Shown piece by piece: positions 18,883 through 27,801 of a DNA stretch of 64,000 bases. The stretch's first letter is position 1. Every line of letters starts with the position of its first letter. The notes below the pieces were generated by a model, which was not told the DNA's origin, made no database searches, and was given only the letters and a program-made list of their open reading frames with translations. Origin of the DNA: an uncultured Tateyamaria sp. Its GTDB lineage: Bacteria; Pseudomonadota; Alphaproteobacteria; Rhodobacterales; Rhodobacteraceae. The translations under genes and the position numbers were made by a program. The stretch spans positions 2,080,501 through 2,144,500 of the forward strand of contig NZ_CANNDS010000001.1 in the NCBI RefSeq assembly GCF_947503415.1, written 5' to 3'.

Positions 18883-20625
18883 ATGCGCTTGCGCCCAGAA
18901 CAGGCGCAGGCCGAGAGGACAGTAGTGCGAGACACGAGCATCCCTCCTTCCCGCGACGGTGACGTTGTATTGGGGGAAGACTGGGTCGCACCGGAAACTT
19001 CCGCTGCGACAGAGCTTCGCGATGGCCGCGCGCGCCGCGGATTGATGTCTTTGCGGGCCTCACCGCTAGCCCGCAAGATCATCACGTTCAACCTTATTGC
19101 GTTGAACGTGCTGGTCGCAGGTATTCTGTACCTGAATTCGACACGAGAGAGCCTTGCAGTCCAGCGCATCTCAGCCTTGGTTGCACAAGCTGAACTGGTT
19201 GCGGATGTCCTTGAAGCTCAATTGCCGGTGGGTGCTCCTGTCAGCTTGGCCACAGGCGACGGAGCGAATGTTCCTGACACGCTTGCGGCGCTCGATCTGC
19301 GGGTCGGGCACGAGGTCTACGTGTTTGATTCCGCCGAAGTTTTGGTCGCGCAAAGCGAGGGCACACTTCCGCCACTGAACTCGCAAATCACAGAGACTGA
19401 GAACGTCGCCGTCCTCACAGATGGGCTGGGGTGGCTTTGGCAGCAAATCTCGCGACCGTTTTCCAAGACCGAACCGGCCGAACCCGTCACTATCGAAAAT
19501 CAGTTGCGCCCGCTCGTGGCACGCAGTCTGACGGGCGACACGCAGATCAGTGAGAATCTGAGCATCGCGGGCGGCACCATGTTCAGCGTGGTTACCCCAG
19601 TGCAGCATGATGGGTCGGCGGTTGGTGTCATAGCACTGACCAGCGCCTCCGGTGAGATTGACGCACTGGTGCGGGGCGAGCGGGAACGCGTCTTGCAGAT
19701 GTTCGTGATCGCCACATTGGTTTCTATCGGCCTTAGCCTGGTCCTGGCATCGACGATCGCCAATCCGCTCGCGGATCTGGCCGCAGCTGCTGAGTTAGGG
19801 CGCGACAAGAACGCCCGCAAAGTGAACCCGGGGCGGATCCGTATTCCGGATCTGACCGCGCGCCCGGACGAGATTGGGCGACTGTCCGGCGCATTGCGAG
19901 GTATGATTGCCGCCCTCTACAACCGTATCGACGGCAACGAACAATTTGCGGCCGATGTGGCACACGAGATCAAGAACCCGCTTGCGTCCCTGCGGTCCGC
20001 CGTCGGCACGCTGCGGATGGTCAAGCGTGATGACCAACGCGAGAAGCTGCTTGACGTCATTGACCACGACGTGCGTCGCCTGGACCGACTGGTCAGCGAT
20101 ATCTCCAATGCGTCGCGCCTGGACAGCGAATTGGTCAAGGAAGAGGAAGAGCCGTTCAACCTGCTGCAAATGCTGGGCAATCTTGGCCAGTATCTGGGTG
20201 AGGATGCACGCGGCAAAGGCATCGAATTCATCACAGATCTGCCTGCTCACCCGATTGAGGTTCAGGGGCTCGAAGCCCGGCTGGCGCAGGTGTTCGTAAA
20301 CTTGATCACCAACGCAATCTCGTTCTGTGAGGACGGCGACGCCATCCGCGTATGGGCCCGCAAACGGGAAAATCGTGTACTTGTGGTGGTCGAAGACACC
20401 GGCCCGGGAATCCCGGATCAGGCATTGACGAAAATCTTCAAACGCTTCTATTCGCAGCGGCCTGACGAGCATTTTGGGAATAATTCCGGTCTGGGTCTCG
20501 CAATCTCCAAGCAGATTATCGAAGCGCATGGCGGCGTGATTTGGGCAGAGAATATTCGTCCAACCGATGCGGACATTGCGTCTGAACCATTGGGTGCCCG
20601 ATTTGTTGTTGGCCTTCCGGTCTAA
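18883..20625 (+). CDS. chvG: Sensor histidine kinase ChvG
   Basis: A 580-residue inner-membrane kinase. A long N-terminal cytoplasmic stretch (about 55 residues) precedes the first membrane helix (about 65-85). A periplasmic sensor domain runs to about 265, followed by a second helix and HAMP linker, then the HisKA domain with phospho-accepting His361 in DVAHEIKNPLASLRSAVGTLR. The ATPase domain has NLITNAISFC (N box), VEDTGPGIP (G1) and NNSGLGLAISKQI (G2). ChvG phosphorylates ChvI in response to envelope or pH stress. It lies three bases after chvI and five bases before hprK. Confidence 0.93.
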   Translation: MRLRPEQAQAERTVVRDTSIPPSRDGDVVLGEDWVAPETSAATELRDGRARRGLMSLRASPLARKIITFNLIALNVLVAGILYLNSTRESLAVQRISALVAQAELVADVLEAQLPVGAPVSLATGDGANVPDTLAALDLRVGHEVYVFDSAEVLVAQSEGTLPPLNSQITETENVAVLTDGLGWLWQQISRPFSKTEPAEPVTIENQLRPLVARSLTGDTQISENLSIAGGTMFSVVTPVQHDGSAVGVIALTSASGEIDALVRGERERVLQMFVIATLVSIGLSLVLASTIANPLADLAAAAELGRDKNARKVNPGRIRIPDLTARPDEIGRLSGALRGMIAALYNRIDGNEQFAADVAHEIKNPLASLRSAVGTLRMVKRDDQREKLLDVIDHDVRRLDRLVSDISNASRLDSELVKEEEEPFNLLQMLGNLGQYLGEDARGKGIEFITDLPAHPIEVQGLEARLAQVFVNLITNAISFCEDGDAIRVWARKRENRVLVVVEDTGPGIPDQALTKIFKRFYSQRPDEHFGNNSGLGLAISKQIIEAHGGVIWAENIRPTDADIASEPLGARFVVGLPV

Positions 20626-20630
20626 TCCAG

Positions 20631-21056
20631 ATGCCGATGTCAGCGCGCCTGCACGCGAGCGCTGTCGCGTATGAGGGGCGCGGTGTCCTGATCCTCGGTG
20701 CGTCAGGTAGGGGAAAATCCACTCTGGCCCTGCACCTCATGCAATTGGGCGCAACGCTCATCTCTGATGATCAAACCGAGGTAGAACTTCTGAATGAACG
20801 CGTTCATATGCGCGCGCCGAGCGGCATCGCCGGATTGATCGAAGCCCGTGGTGTCGGATTACTGAAGGCCGACGTGACCTGCGCACCATTGCACCTGATC
20901 ATCGACTTGGATTCAATAGAAACAAAGCGATTGCCCGACGCACACAGCCACACGATCCTCGGCAAAACATTTCCGTGCCTTCACAAAGTGGACAATTCTG
21001 TTTGGCCCTTCGCGGTCTTACAATATCTAAAGGGCGGACGAAGAAGCCCGGAATGA
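20631..21056 (+). CDS. hprK: Short-form HPr kinase/phosphorylase
   Basis: A 141-residue protein equal to the C-terminal catalytic domain of HPr kinase, which phosphorylates HPr on a serine. The P-loop is GASGRGKSTLALHLM (about residues 24-38), and the TLISDDQTEVELLNERV strand follows. The N-terminal domain of Firmicutes HprK is absent, as is normal for alphaproteobacteria, so the short length is not a truncation. It overlaps rapZ by ATGA and is the first of four coupled PTS-related genes after chvG. Confidence 0.9.
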   Translation: MPMSARLHASAVAYEGRGVLILGASGRGKSTLALHLMQLGATLISDDQTEVELLNERVHMRAPSGIAGLIEARGVGLLKADVTCAPLHLIIDLDSIETKRLPDAHSHTILGKTFPCLHKVDNSVWPFAVLQYLKGGRRSPE

Positions 21057-21946
21057 TTGCCACCATGTCTGCTGCACGCCGCCTTGTACTTGTAACCGGC
21101 CCTTCGGGGGCCGGGCGCTCAAGCGCCATCCGTGTGCTTGAGGATCTGGGTTATGAGGCCATCGACAACATGCCAATGCGCCTGATCCGCGCCTTGCTGG
21201 ACGACCCGACACCGGACAAGCCGATTGCCCTTGGGATTGATCCGCGCAACCGCGATTTTTCGGCCGCTGCCATTACAGATGCGCTTGGCCAGATTGCTGG
21301 CGTGCCGGGGCTCGTACCTGAGCTCCTGTACCTCGATTGTCAGACCGACGTGTTGCTCAACCGTTTTTCGGAAACCCGCCGGCGCCATCCTCTGGCGGAG
21401 GCTGACAGGGTCGAAGCGGGGATCTTGCGAGAGAAAGAGCTTCTGGAGCCCGTGCGCGAACGCGCTGACGTCCTTCTTGATACATCCAGCCTGAATGTGC
21501 ACCAGCTGCGCGCCGAGGTCGAACATTGGTTCTCGCCAGGCGTACAGAGCCAACTGGCGGTGTCGGTGCAAAGCTTCAGCTACAAACGCGGACTGCCCCG
21601 GTCAGTCGACATGGTGTTTGATTGTCGCTTTCTGAAAAACCCATATTGGGAGCCGAGCCTGCGGAAAAAGTCCGGGCTGGACCCGGACGTAAAGGCACAC
21701 ATCTGGTCAGATGAGCGCGCGGCGGAATTTGAAATGCGGTTGCGTGACTTGCTGCTCTGGCAGTTGCCTGCTGTGTTGGACGAAGGGAAATCTCACCTCT
21801 CGGTTGCATTTGGGTGTACTGGTGGCCAACATCGGTCAGTTGCCATGGCGGAAACCTTGGCTGCAGCCCTTGCAGAGGCTGGCTGGCAGGTGTCTATTCG
21901 GCATCGGGAATTGGATCGCCGTAAACGCGAAGAGGCATCAGCTTGA
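21053..21946 (+). CDS. rapZ: RNase adapter / nucleotide-binding protein RapZ
   Basis: A 297-residue protein. The N-terminal kinase-like domain has the Walker A loop GPSGAGRSSAIRVLEDLGYEAIDNMP, and the C-terminal domain contains FGCTGGQHRSVAMAE, both diagnostic of RapZ (YvcJ/YhbJ). In E. coli RapZ senses glucosamine-6-phosphate and guides RNase E to the small RNA GlmZ; the alphaproteobacterial role is not settled. A second in-frame ATG at 21065 is an alternative start. It overlaps hprK at its start and manX at its end. Confidence 0.93.
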   Translation: MIATMSAARRLVLVTGPSGAGRSSAIRVLEDLGYEAIDNMPMRLIRALLDDPTPDKPIALGIDPRNRDFSAAAITDALGQIAGVPGLVPELLYLDCQTDVLLNRFSETRRRHPLAEADRVEAGILREKELLEPVRERADVLLDTSSLNVHQLRAEVEHWFSPGVQSQLAVSVQSFSYKRGLPRSVDMVFDCRFLKNPYWEPSLRKKSGLDPDVKAHIWSDERAAEFEMRLRDLLLWQLPAVLDEGKSHLSVAFGCTGGQHRSVAMAETLAAALAEAGWQVSIRHRELDRRKREEASA

Positions 21947-22338
21947 TCGGGATTGTGATTGTCGCACATGGCGGACTCGCGAGTGAATACTTGCGGGCTA
22001 TCGAACATGTGGTTGGCGCGCAGGCCGGGATCAGGGCCATCGCAATCGAGGCAGACCACGACCGAAAGGCCAAGGAAACCGAAATCTGCGTCGCCGCAGA
22101 CGACGTTGACACAGGCGACGGCGTCATCGTTGTCACTGACTTGTTTGGCGGATCGCCGTCCAATCTCAGCCTTTTGGCCTGCAAGCCTCAAAACCGCCGC
22201 ATCCTGTACGGCGCGAACCTGCCCATGCTCATCAAGCTGGCCAAAAGCCGAACCATGGACGTCTCGGACGCCGTGCAGGCGGCTTTGAGCGCAGGCAAAA
22301 AATACATCGATAGCCAGAACATAGGCGCAGACACCTGA
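21943..22338 (+). CDS. manX: PTS EIIA component, mannose family (regulatory)
   Basis: A 131-residue EIIA-Man-type domain starting MIGIVIVAHGG, with the phospho-accepting His9. VVTDLFGGSPSN is also typical. No EIIB or EIIC genes are nearby, so it should serve a regulatory phosphorelay rather than sugar import. Phosphate would pass from EI (not in the window) to HPr to this protein. The TTG start is set by the TTGA overlap with the rapZ stop and the family N-terminus. Confidence 0.9.
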   Translation: MIGIVIVAHGGLASEYLRAIEHVVGAQAGIRAIAIEADHDRKAKETEICVAADDVDTGDGVIVVTDLFGGSPSNLSLLACKPQNRRILYGANLPMLIKLAKSRTMDVSDAVQAALSAGKKYIDSQNIGADT

Positions 22339-22340
22339 CT

Positions 22341-22610
22341 ATGACCCAACGCAAATTGGAAATCGTGAACATCAAAGGCTTGCACGCGCGTGCGTCGGCC
22401 AAGCTGGTCGAAGTGGTCGAGGCATTTGACGCCCGTGCGATGGTCAGTCAGGATGGTATGTCTGCATCAGGCGACAGTATTATGGGGCTTTTGATGTTGG
22501 CAGCGTCAAAGGGAAGTTTTATTGACATTGAAACTTCGGGCCCAGACGCTGAGCCATTGGCGGACGCGTTGAGCTCGCTCGTGGCCGGCAAGTTCGGGGA
22601 AGAAGTCTGA
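22341..22610 (+). CDS. ptsH: Phosphocarrier protein HPr
   Basis: An 89-residue HPr. The active-site His15 lies in IKGLHARASAKLVE, and the regulatory serine at position 46 (ASGDSIMGLLMLAAS) is present, so it can be a substrate of the HprK encoded upstream. Its close linkage to manX (two bases) and hprK/rapZ shows a complete regulatory PTS branch except EI. Length and motifs are standard. Confidence 0.95.
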   Translation: MTQRKLEIVNIKGLHARASAKLVEVVEAFDARAMVSQDGMSASGDSIMGLLMLAASKGSFIDIETSGPDAEPLADALSSLVAGKFGEEV

Positions 22611-22657
22611 ACCGGGAACCGCAACGGGTTCGCACGTCGATAGAAGGTGACGATCGA

Positions 22658-23542
22658 TTGGTCGATAGCACACACAACATGACGAAGGTTGCCAAACCGG
22701 AACCTGAGCTGGTCAACTTCAACAAGTATGATCGGCGTAGCTTGTCCTATGCGTCCACGTTCGAAGATCCTTGGAAGGCCAGCTTCATTCGTGTGATGGA
22801 GGCGTTTACCGGCAAACTGACAATCCTGCGCCTCATTCGCAAATTTGAGAAACAGGGCGCACCTTCGGGTCAGGCATTTTGGCGGGCCTGTCTGGACGTG
22901 ATGGGCATCGACCTCACCACTCCGCAGGAACAATTGGACCGCTTGCCCAAGAAGGGGCCCGTCATCGTCGTGGCGAACCATCCTCATGGGATGGTGGACG
23001 GGATGATCTTTGCGGATCTGATTGGCCGTGTGCGCCCGGATTATCGCATTCTGACCCGATCACTGCTGACTGCAATCGATGAGGTCGCGGGCAGCTATAT
23101 GATCCCGGTGCCATTCCCGCACGACCCGGACGCACAGCGCAAGGGGGTCGAAATGCGGTCCAAGGCAATGGCGCATTTGAAGGAGGGGGGTGTGGTTGCC
23201 CTGTTCCCGTCGGGTGTGGTTGCCACGTCGGAGACGTGGTGGGGTCCCGCGGTGGAAGCCGAATGGAACGTATTTACGGCCCAACTGATCCGCCGTTCAG
23301 GGGCCACTGTCGTCCCAATGCGGTTCCCGGGCGAGAACAGCCGGGCGTACCATATCGCCGACAAAGTGTCGCCGATGCTGCGTCAGGGGTTGCTGCTGCA
23401 CGAGATTGTTCGGTCCTGCAACAAACCGCAGGGCCCGATTGTCGGAGATCCGCTTGATCCCGAGATTGTCTCGGGCTTCAAAGACGATCCACGCGGTTTC
23501 ATGGCGTGGTTGCGCGACCACACGATGGCACTCAAGGGCTGA
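22658..23542 (+). CDS. Lysophospholipid acyltransferase family protein
   Basis: A 294-residue PlsC-like acyltransferase. The catalytic HX4D motif is NHPHGMVDGM (about residues 107-116), followed by ALFPSGVVATSE, the acyl-acceptor region. It probably acylates a lysolipid at the inner membrane; phospholipid or ornithine-lipid substrates are both possible. The TTG at 22658 has AGAAGG nine to ten bases upstream; the ATG at 22679 is an alternative. It follows ptsH by 47 bases and may be co-transcribed. It ends convergently to the 3-hydroxybutyryl-CoA dehydrogenase gene. Confidence 0.82.
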   Translation: MVDSTHNMTKVAKPEPELVNFNKYDRRSLSYASTFEDPWKASFIRVMEAFTGKLTILRLIRKFEKQGAPSGQAFWRACLDVMGIDLTTPQEQLDRLPKKGPVIVVANHPHGMVDGMIFADLIGRVRPDYRILTRSLLTAIDEVAGSYMIPVPFPHDPDAQRKGVEMRSKAMAHLKEGGVVALFPSGVVATSETWWGPAVEAEWNVFTAQLIRRSGATVVPMRFPGENSRAYHIADKVSPMLRQGLLLHEIVRSCNKPQGPIVGDPLDPEIVSGFKDDPRGFMAWLRDHTMALKG

Positions 23543-23595
23543 TCTGACGCTGAACGCCCGCTCAGGTTTCAGTCCCATTTTCACGCAAAAGGCAG

Positions 23596-24471
23596 TTACC
23601 GCGTCGGCACAGGCGTGTCGCCGCGATAGTCATAGAAACCGCGTTGTGACTTCCGACCCAACCATCCGGCTTCCACGTATTTGGTAAGCAATGGGCAAGG
23701 GCGGTACTTCGTGTCCGCCAAGCCGTCATGCAGCACATTCATAATGGCAAGGCACGTGTCCAATCCGATGAAATCCGCCAGTTCCAATGGACCCATCGGG
23801 TGGTTCGCGCCCAACTTCATGGACGAGTCGATGGATTTGACCGATCCGACCCCTTCGTAGAGCGTATAGACCGCTTCGTTGATCATCGGCATCAGGATGC
23901 GATTGACGATGAAGGCGGGGAAGTCTTCCGCCGTCGCTGCCGTCTTGCCCAGTTTTTCGACCACTGCGGCACAGGCGTCGAATGTTTCGGCGTCAGTTGC
24001 GATGCCCCGGATCAATTCGACCAACTGCATCACCGGAACGGGATTCATAAAGTGGAAGCCCATGAACTTTTCGGGCCGATCCGTACGGCTTGCCAGACGT
24101 GTGATGGAAATGGACGATGTGTTCGACGTCAGAATCGTGTGCGGCTGCAGATGCGGCAACAGATCTTCAAAAATGGCCTGTTTGACCGTTTCGCGCTCTG
24201 TTGCGGCTTCAATCACCAGATCGGTCTGCCCAAGGTCGGTCAGCTTCTGCGTCGTCTTGATGCGACCGACCGCGTCTGACTTTTCCTCGGCGCTGATCTT
24301 TTCACGGCTGACCTGCCGTTCAAGATTGCGATCAATCGTTGCCATCGCTGCGGCCAGCGCGTCTCCCGAGATGTCGTTAAGCATCACGTCATAGCCCGCA
24401 AGCGACATGACGTGGGCGATGCCGTTGCCCATTTGTCCGGCACCAACGATTCCGACTGTCTGGATGTCCAT
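23596..24471 (-). CDS. hbd: 3-hydroxybutyryl-CoA dehydrogenase
   Basis: A 291-residue NAD(P)-dependent enzyme that interconverts 3-hydroxybutyryl-CoA and acetoacetyl-CoA. The Rossmann motif is GIVGAGQMGNGIAHV (residues about 7-21). The catalytic region SNTSSISITRLA...FMGFHFMNPVPVMQLVE contains the active-site His, and FIVNRILMPMINEAV marks the C-terminal domain. The ATG at 24471 gives the family N-terminus with GAGGGCGA upstream. It belongs with the nearby etfBA genes and Mcd in C4-acyl-CoA metabolism. Confidence 0.93.
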   Translation of the reverse strand: MDIQTVGIVGAGQMGNGIAHVMSLAGYDVMLNDISGDALAAAMATIDRNLERQVSREKISAEEKSDAVGRIKTTQKLTDLGQTDLVIEAATERETVKQAIFEDLLPHLQPHTILTSNTSSISITRLASRTDRPEKFMGFHFMNPVPVMQLVELIRGIATDAETFDACAAVVEKLGKTAATAEDFPAFIVNRILMPMINEAVYTLYEGVGSVKSIDSSMKLGANHPMGPLELADFIGLDTCLAIMNVLHDGLADTKYRPCPLLTKYVEAGWLGRKSQRGFYDYRGDTPVPTR

Positions 24472-24622
24472 GTTCGCCCTCATATCGCGTCGCAGCACCA
24501 TAGGGTCAGGCACCTACCGGGGGCAAGGGCGCGAAATGCCTTAATGAAGCCCTTGTTTGTTAGGGGTTCGTCAACCTGAGACTGCCAATGTGGGCACGGG
24601 TAAATTAATGAGAGTGGGTCTC

Positions 24623-25435
24623 ATGAGTATTGAATCGCTGGGTCCGGGAGGGCTCGATTACTTGCCGTGTAGATACGGCAATTCCAAGGTCCTGTTTCGT
24701 GGGCCACGCCGGTCCTTGGACGCACCATTTGTCGCGTTCTTCGGTGGATCGGCCACGTACGGAAAATTCGTGCGCACGCCGTTCCCGGATTTGGTCGAAC
24801 AATCGCTGGGAACAACCTGCGTCAACTTCGGATCGCTCAATGGGGGCGTCGATGTTTTTGCGACCGATCCCTATTTGCGGGAAGTGTCTGGGATGGCGCA
24901 GACGACGGTGATCCAGATCACCAGCCCCCGCAACATGTCCAACCGGTTTTACCGTGTGCATCCACGGCGCAATGATCGCTTTGTCGAAGCGTCGTCGTTG
25001 CTGCGCGCAATATACCGCGAAGTGGATTTTGCCGAATTCAATTTCACCAATCATATGCTGAGCCGCTTGCACCTTGTGTCGCCAGAACGCTTCCAGACGG
25101 TTGTTGAAGAATTGCAGATGGCATGGGTGGCCAGAATGCGGCTTGTACTCAGTCAGATACCCGGTCGCACGGTGCTCTTGTGGGCAGGGTGCCATGCTCC
25201 GGAAGAGGCCGCAAATGACCTTGATTCGGACTTGGGACTGGTGTCGCGGGACATGGTCAACAAGGTGTCCGAACTCGCCACGGAGTATGTTGAGGCTGTG
25301 ATGTCCGAAGATGCAGTCAAAGCCGGGACTGAGGGTATGGTCTTTGGCGAAATGGACGCACCCGCGGCGAAAACCATGTTGGGACCTGTCGCGCATCGCG
25401 AAATTGCGCAAGCGCTGGTTTCAGTCCTGAACTGA
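24623..25435 (+). CDS. DUF6473 family protein
   Basis: A 270-residue protein beginning MSIESLGPGGLDYLPCRYG, the N-terminal signature of a Rhodobacterales family (DUF6473). It has FFGGSATYGKFV and the later VLLWAGCHAPEE, a pattern reminiscent of an SGNH-hydrolase-like or GDSL-type core, though I cannot place catalytic residues with confidence. No signal peptide is obvious. ATG 24608 is an alternative start five codons upstream. It is convergent with etfA and shares its terminator. Confidence 0.7.
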   Translation: MSIESLGPGGLDYLPCRYGNSKVLFRGPRRSLDAPFVAFFGGSATYGKFVRTPFPDLVEQSLGTTCVNFGSLNGGVDVFATDPYLREVSGMAQTTVIQITSPRNMSNRFYRVHPRRNDRFVEASSLLRAIYREVDFAEFNFTNHMLSRLHLVSPERFQTVVEELQMAWVARMRLVLSQIPGRTVLLWAGCHAPEEAANDLDSDLGLVSRDMVNKVSELATEYVEAVMSEDAVKAGTEGMVFGEMDAPAAKTMLGPVAHREIAQALVSVLN

Positions 25436-25437
25436 CA

Positions 25438-25472
25438 AAAAAAGTCCGCCGTTCCGAAACGGCGGGCTTTTG
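25438..25472. terminator. Bidirectional terminator between DUF6473 gene and etfA
   Basis: The stem GTCCGCCGTT / AACGGCGGGC (25444-25453 with 25458-25467) has a four-base loop. It is preceded by AAAAAAA and followed by TTTT, so it can work on both strands for the two convergent transcripts. Confidence 0.85.
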
Positions 25473-25493
25473 GATTTTAAAAGAAAAAGCTGG

Positions 25494-26420
25494 TTAGAGC
25501 TTTTCGATCATCTCGGGCACGGCGTCGAACAGGTCGGCAACCAGACCATAATCTGCCACCTGGAAGATCGGCGCTTCTTCATCCTTGTTGATGGCCACGA
25601 TGACTTTCGAGTCTTTCATGCCCGCCAAGTGCTGGATCGCACCGGAAATGCCGACAGCCACATAAAGGTCAGGGGCAACAACCTTACCGGTCTGACCCAC
25701 CTGCCAGTCATTAGGTGCATAGCCCGAGTCGACCGCAGCACGCGATGCGCCAACGGCAGCCCCCAGCTTGTCAGCCAGTTTTTCGATCAGGGCAAAGTCG
25801 TCTTCCGACCCCACACCACGACCGCCGGACACAACCACGCCTGCCGATGTCAGTTCGGGGCGGTCGCTTGCCGCCACCTTGTCCTCGACCCACGATGACA
25901 GGGCCGGATCAGCCGCAGCCCCGATGTTTTCGACCGAAGCCGAACCACCCGTGCCAGCCGCGTCAAAGGTCGACGTCCGGAAGGTTATGACCTTCTTACC
26001 GTCACCCGATTTCACGGTCTGGATCGCGTTGCCCGCATAGATGGGCCGTTCGAACGTGTTGGCATCAACCACAGCCGTCGCATCCGAAATCACCATCGCG
26101 TCAAGCAGGGCAGCCACGCGGGGCATGATGTTCTTGGCGTCGGTGGTGGCCGGGGCCACGATGTGCTCGTAGTCGCCAGCCAGCGACACGATCAGGTCAG
26201 CGACAGGCTCGGCCAGACGCTTGCCGTACAGCGCGTCTTCGGCGCACAGCACTTTTGCGACACCGTCGATGGTGGCAGCGGTCGCCGCGGCATCGGCGCA
26301 GGTTGCGCCTGTTGCCAGCACGGTTACGTCGCCCAGTGCCTGCGCGGCGGTCACGGCTTTGGCCGTGGCGTCCATCGCCAGTTCACCGTCATTGATCTCT
26401 GCGAGAAGAAGAACAGCCAT
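25494..26420 (-). CDS. etfA: Electron transfer flavoprotein, alpha subunit
   Basis: A 308-residue ETF alpha subunit, which carries FAD and passes electrons from acyl-CoA dehydrogenases to ETF-ubiquinone oxidoreductase. The C-terminal FAD domain has [60 protein letters not shown] and [14 protein letters not shown], all diagnostic. Its ATG overlaps the etfB stop by one base (TAATG), so the subunits are coupled. It is a likely electron acceptor for the Mcd-like dehydrogenase. Confidence 0.97.
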   Translation of the reverse strand: MAVLLLAEINDGELAMDATAKAVTAAQALGDVTVLATGATCADAAATAATIDGVAKVLCAEDALYGKRLAEPVADLIVSLAGDYEHIVAPATTDAKNIMPRVAALLDAMVISDATAVVDANTFERPIYAGNAIQTVKSGDGKKVITFRTSTFDAAGTGGSASVENIGAAADPALSSWVEDKVAASDRPELTSAGVVVSGGRGVGSEDDFALIEKLADKLGAAVGASRAAVDSGYAPNDWQVGQTGKVVAPDLYVAVGISGAIQHLAGMKDSKVIVAINKDEEAPIFQVADYGLVADLFDAVPEMIEKL

Positions 26421-27178
26421 TACACAGCCCCCGCTTCTTTGAGTTTCGCCACAAGCTCTTCGACAGAGCCTACCTTGATACCAGCAGCACGCGCTTCGGG
26501 TTCCGCCGTGCTCACGATCTCAAGACGCGGTGCAGGATCGATGCCGTAATCGGCAGCTGTCTTTTCATCGAGCGGCTTTTTCTTGGCCTTCATGATGTTT
26601 GGCAGCGACGCATAGCGCGGCTCGTTCAGGCGCAGGTCGACCGAAATGACGGTCGGCATGGTGACCGAAATGGTCTGCAGACCACCGTCAACTTCGCGTG
26701 TGACCTTGGCCTTGTCGCCTTCGATCTCGACTTCGGAGGCAAACGTGGCCTGGCTCCAGCCCATGAGGGCCGACAGCATCTGGCCAGTGGCGTTCATGTC
26801 GTTGTCGATGGCCTGCTTGCCACACAGAACCAGACCGGGCTGCTCTTCCTCGACTACTTTCGCAAGGATCTTGGCAACGGTCAGCGGCTCGATATCGGTA
26901 TGCACGTCGTCGGCGGCAATCACGAGGATCGCGCGGTCGGCACCCATGGCCAAGGCGGTCCGCAGCGTTTCCTGCGCCTGCTTCACGCCGACGGAGACGG
27001 CGACGATTTCCTCGGCCTGACCCGCTTCTTTCAGGCGGATGGCCTGTTCGACGGCAATCTCGTCAAACGGGTTCATCGACATTTTCACATTGGCGAGATC
27101 CACACCCGATCCGTCCGCTTTCACGCGCACCTTCACGTTGTAGTCGATCACGCGTTTGACAGGCACAAGCACCTTCAT
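26420..27178 (-). CDS. etfB: Electron transfer flavoprotein, beta subunit
   Basis: A 252-residue ETF beta subunit ([19 protein letters not shown] start). It has the conserved [16 protein letters not shown], the AMP-binding region and the [24 protein letters not shown] recognition loop. The ATG at 27178 has GGAGAGG upstream. It is the first gene of the etfBA operon, divergent from the VOC-domain gene. Later in-frame methionines are internal. Confidence 0.97.
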   Translation of the reverse strand: MKVLVPVKRVIDYNVKVRVKADGSGVDLANVKMSMNPFDEIAVEQAIRLKEAGQAEEIVAVSVGVKQAQETLRTALAMGADRAILVIAADDVHTDIEPLTVAKILAKVVEEEQPGLVLCGKQAIDNDMNATGQMLSALMGWSQATFASEVEIEGDKAKVTREVDGGLQTISVTMPTVISVDLRLNEPRYASLPNIMKAKKKPLDEKTAADYGIDPAPRLEIVSTAEPEARAAGIKVGSVEELVAKLKEAGAV

Positions 27179-27363
27179 GAGCGTTCCTCTCCTCAAAATA
27201 ACGACTCAGCTTGATAGCCGAGATAGTCGGTCCAGTGTGGTTTACCCAAGTCACAGTTACGGAAACAGGACAAAATCGTCACGTCACTACGATTGAACGC
27301 CGCGTTTTCAGTGAGATGCGGCCCAACGGAAACTTTGGTACATTGTCGGAAAGGGGGACAGTC

Positions 27364-27729
27364 ATGGAACGTGTTCAAGGATTTGGCGGCTTTTTCTTCC
27401 GGTCAAAGGACCCATCGGCTTTGGCTGCCTGGTATCGCGACATGCTGGGTATCGACCTTGTCCCCAGTTCAGAGGGACAGGCACCATGGATGGCGGATGG
27501 CGGTCCGACAGTCTTTGCGCCCTTTGCCGATGACACCGATTATTTCGCCGCGGAAAAGGGGTTCATGCTGAACTTCCGGGTCGCGCGTCTGGACGCCATG
27601 ATCGTACAGCTTGAAGATGCCGACGTGGCTGTAAAGATGGTGGGGGACATGCCCGGGATCGGCAGGTTCGCGCACCTCACCGATCCCGAAGGGACACCGA
27701 TTGAGTTGTGGGAACCTGCGACGGATTAG
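27364..27729 (+). CDS. VOC (glyoxalase/bleomycin resistance) superfamily protein
   Basis: A 121-residue single VOC module: GFGGFFFRSKDPSALAAWYRDMLGI, then FAPFADDTDYF and the ending FAHLTDPEGTPIELWEP, where the final Glu is the usual metal ligand. Related proteins bind a metal and act on glyoxal adducts, antibiotics or aromatic compounds; the substrate is unknown. The ATG at 27364 follows GGGGGACAGTC. The frame is open upstream but the family starts here. Confidence 0.8.
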   Translation: MERVQGFGGFFFRSKDPSALAAWYRDMLGIDLVPSSEGQAPWMADGGPTVFAPFADDTDYFAAEKGFMLNFRVARLDAMIVQLEDADVAVKMVGDMPGIGRFAHLTDPEGTPIELWEPATD

Positions 27730-27801
27730 GATGTCGGGTTGAGGCGACGGCCCGGCGCTCCTCCCTTCCGGGTACCAAGCCCTCTGCCGGATGGCGTGTC
27801 G

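Noticed and set aside
20631-21056. hprK looked truncated at 141 residues
   Set aside because: Alphaproteobacterial HprK normally lacks the N-terminal domain, and the P-loop domain here is complete.
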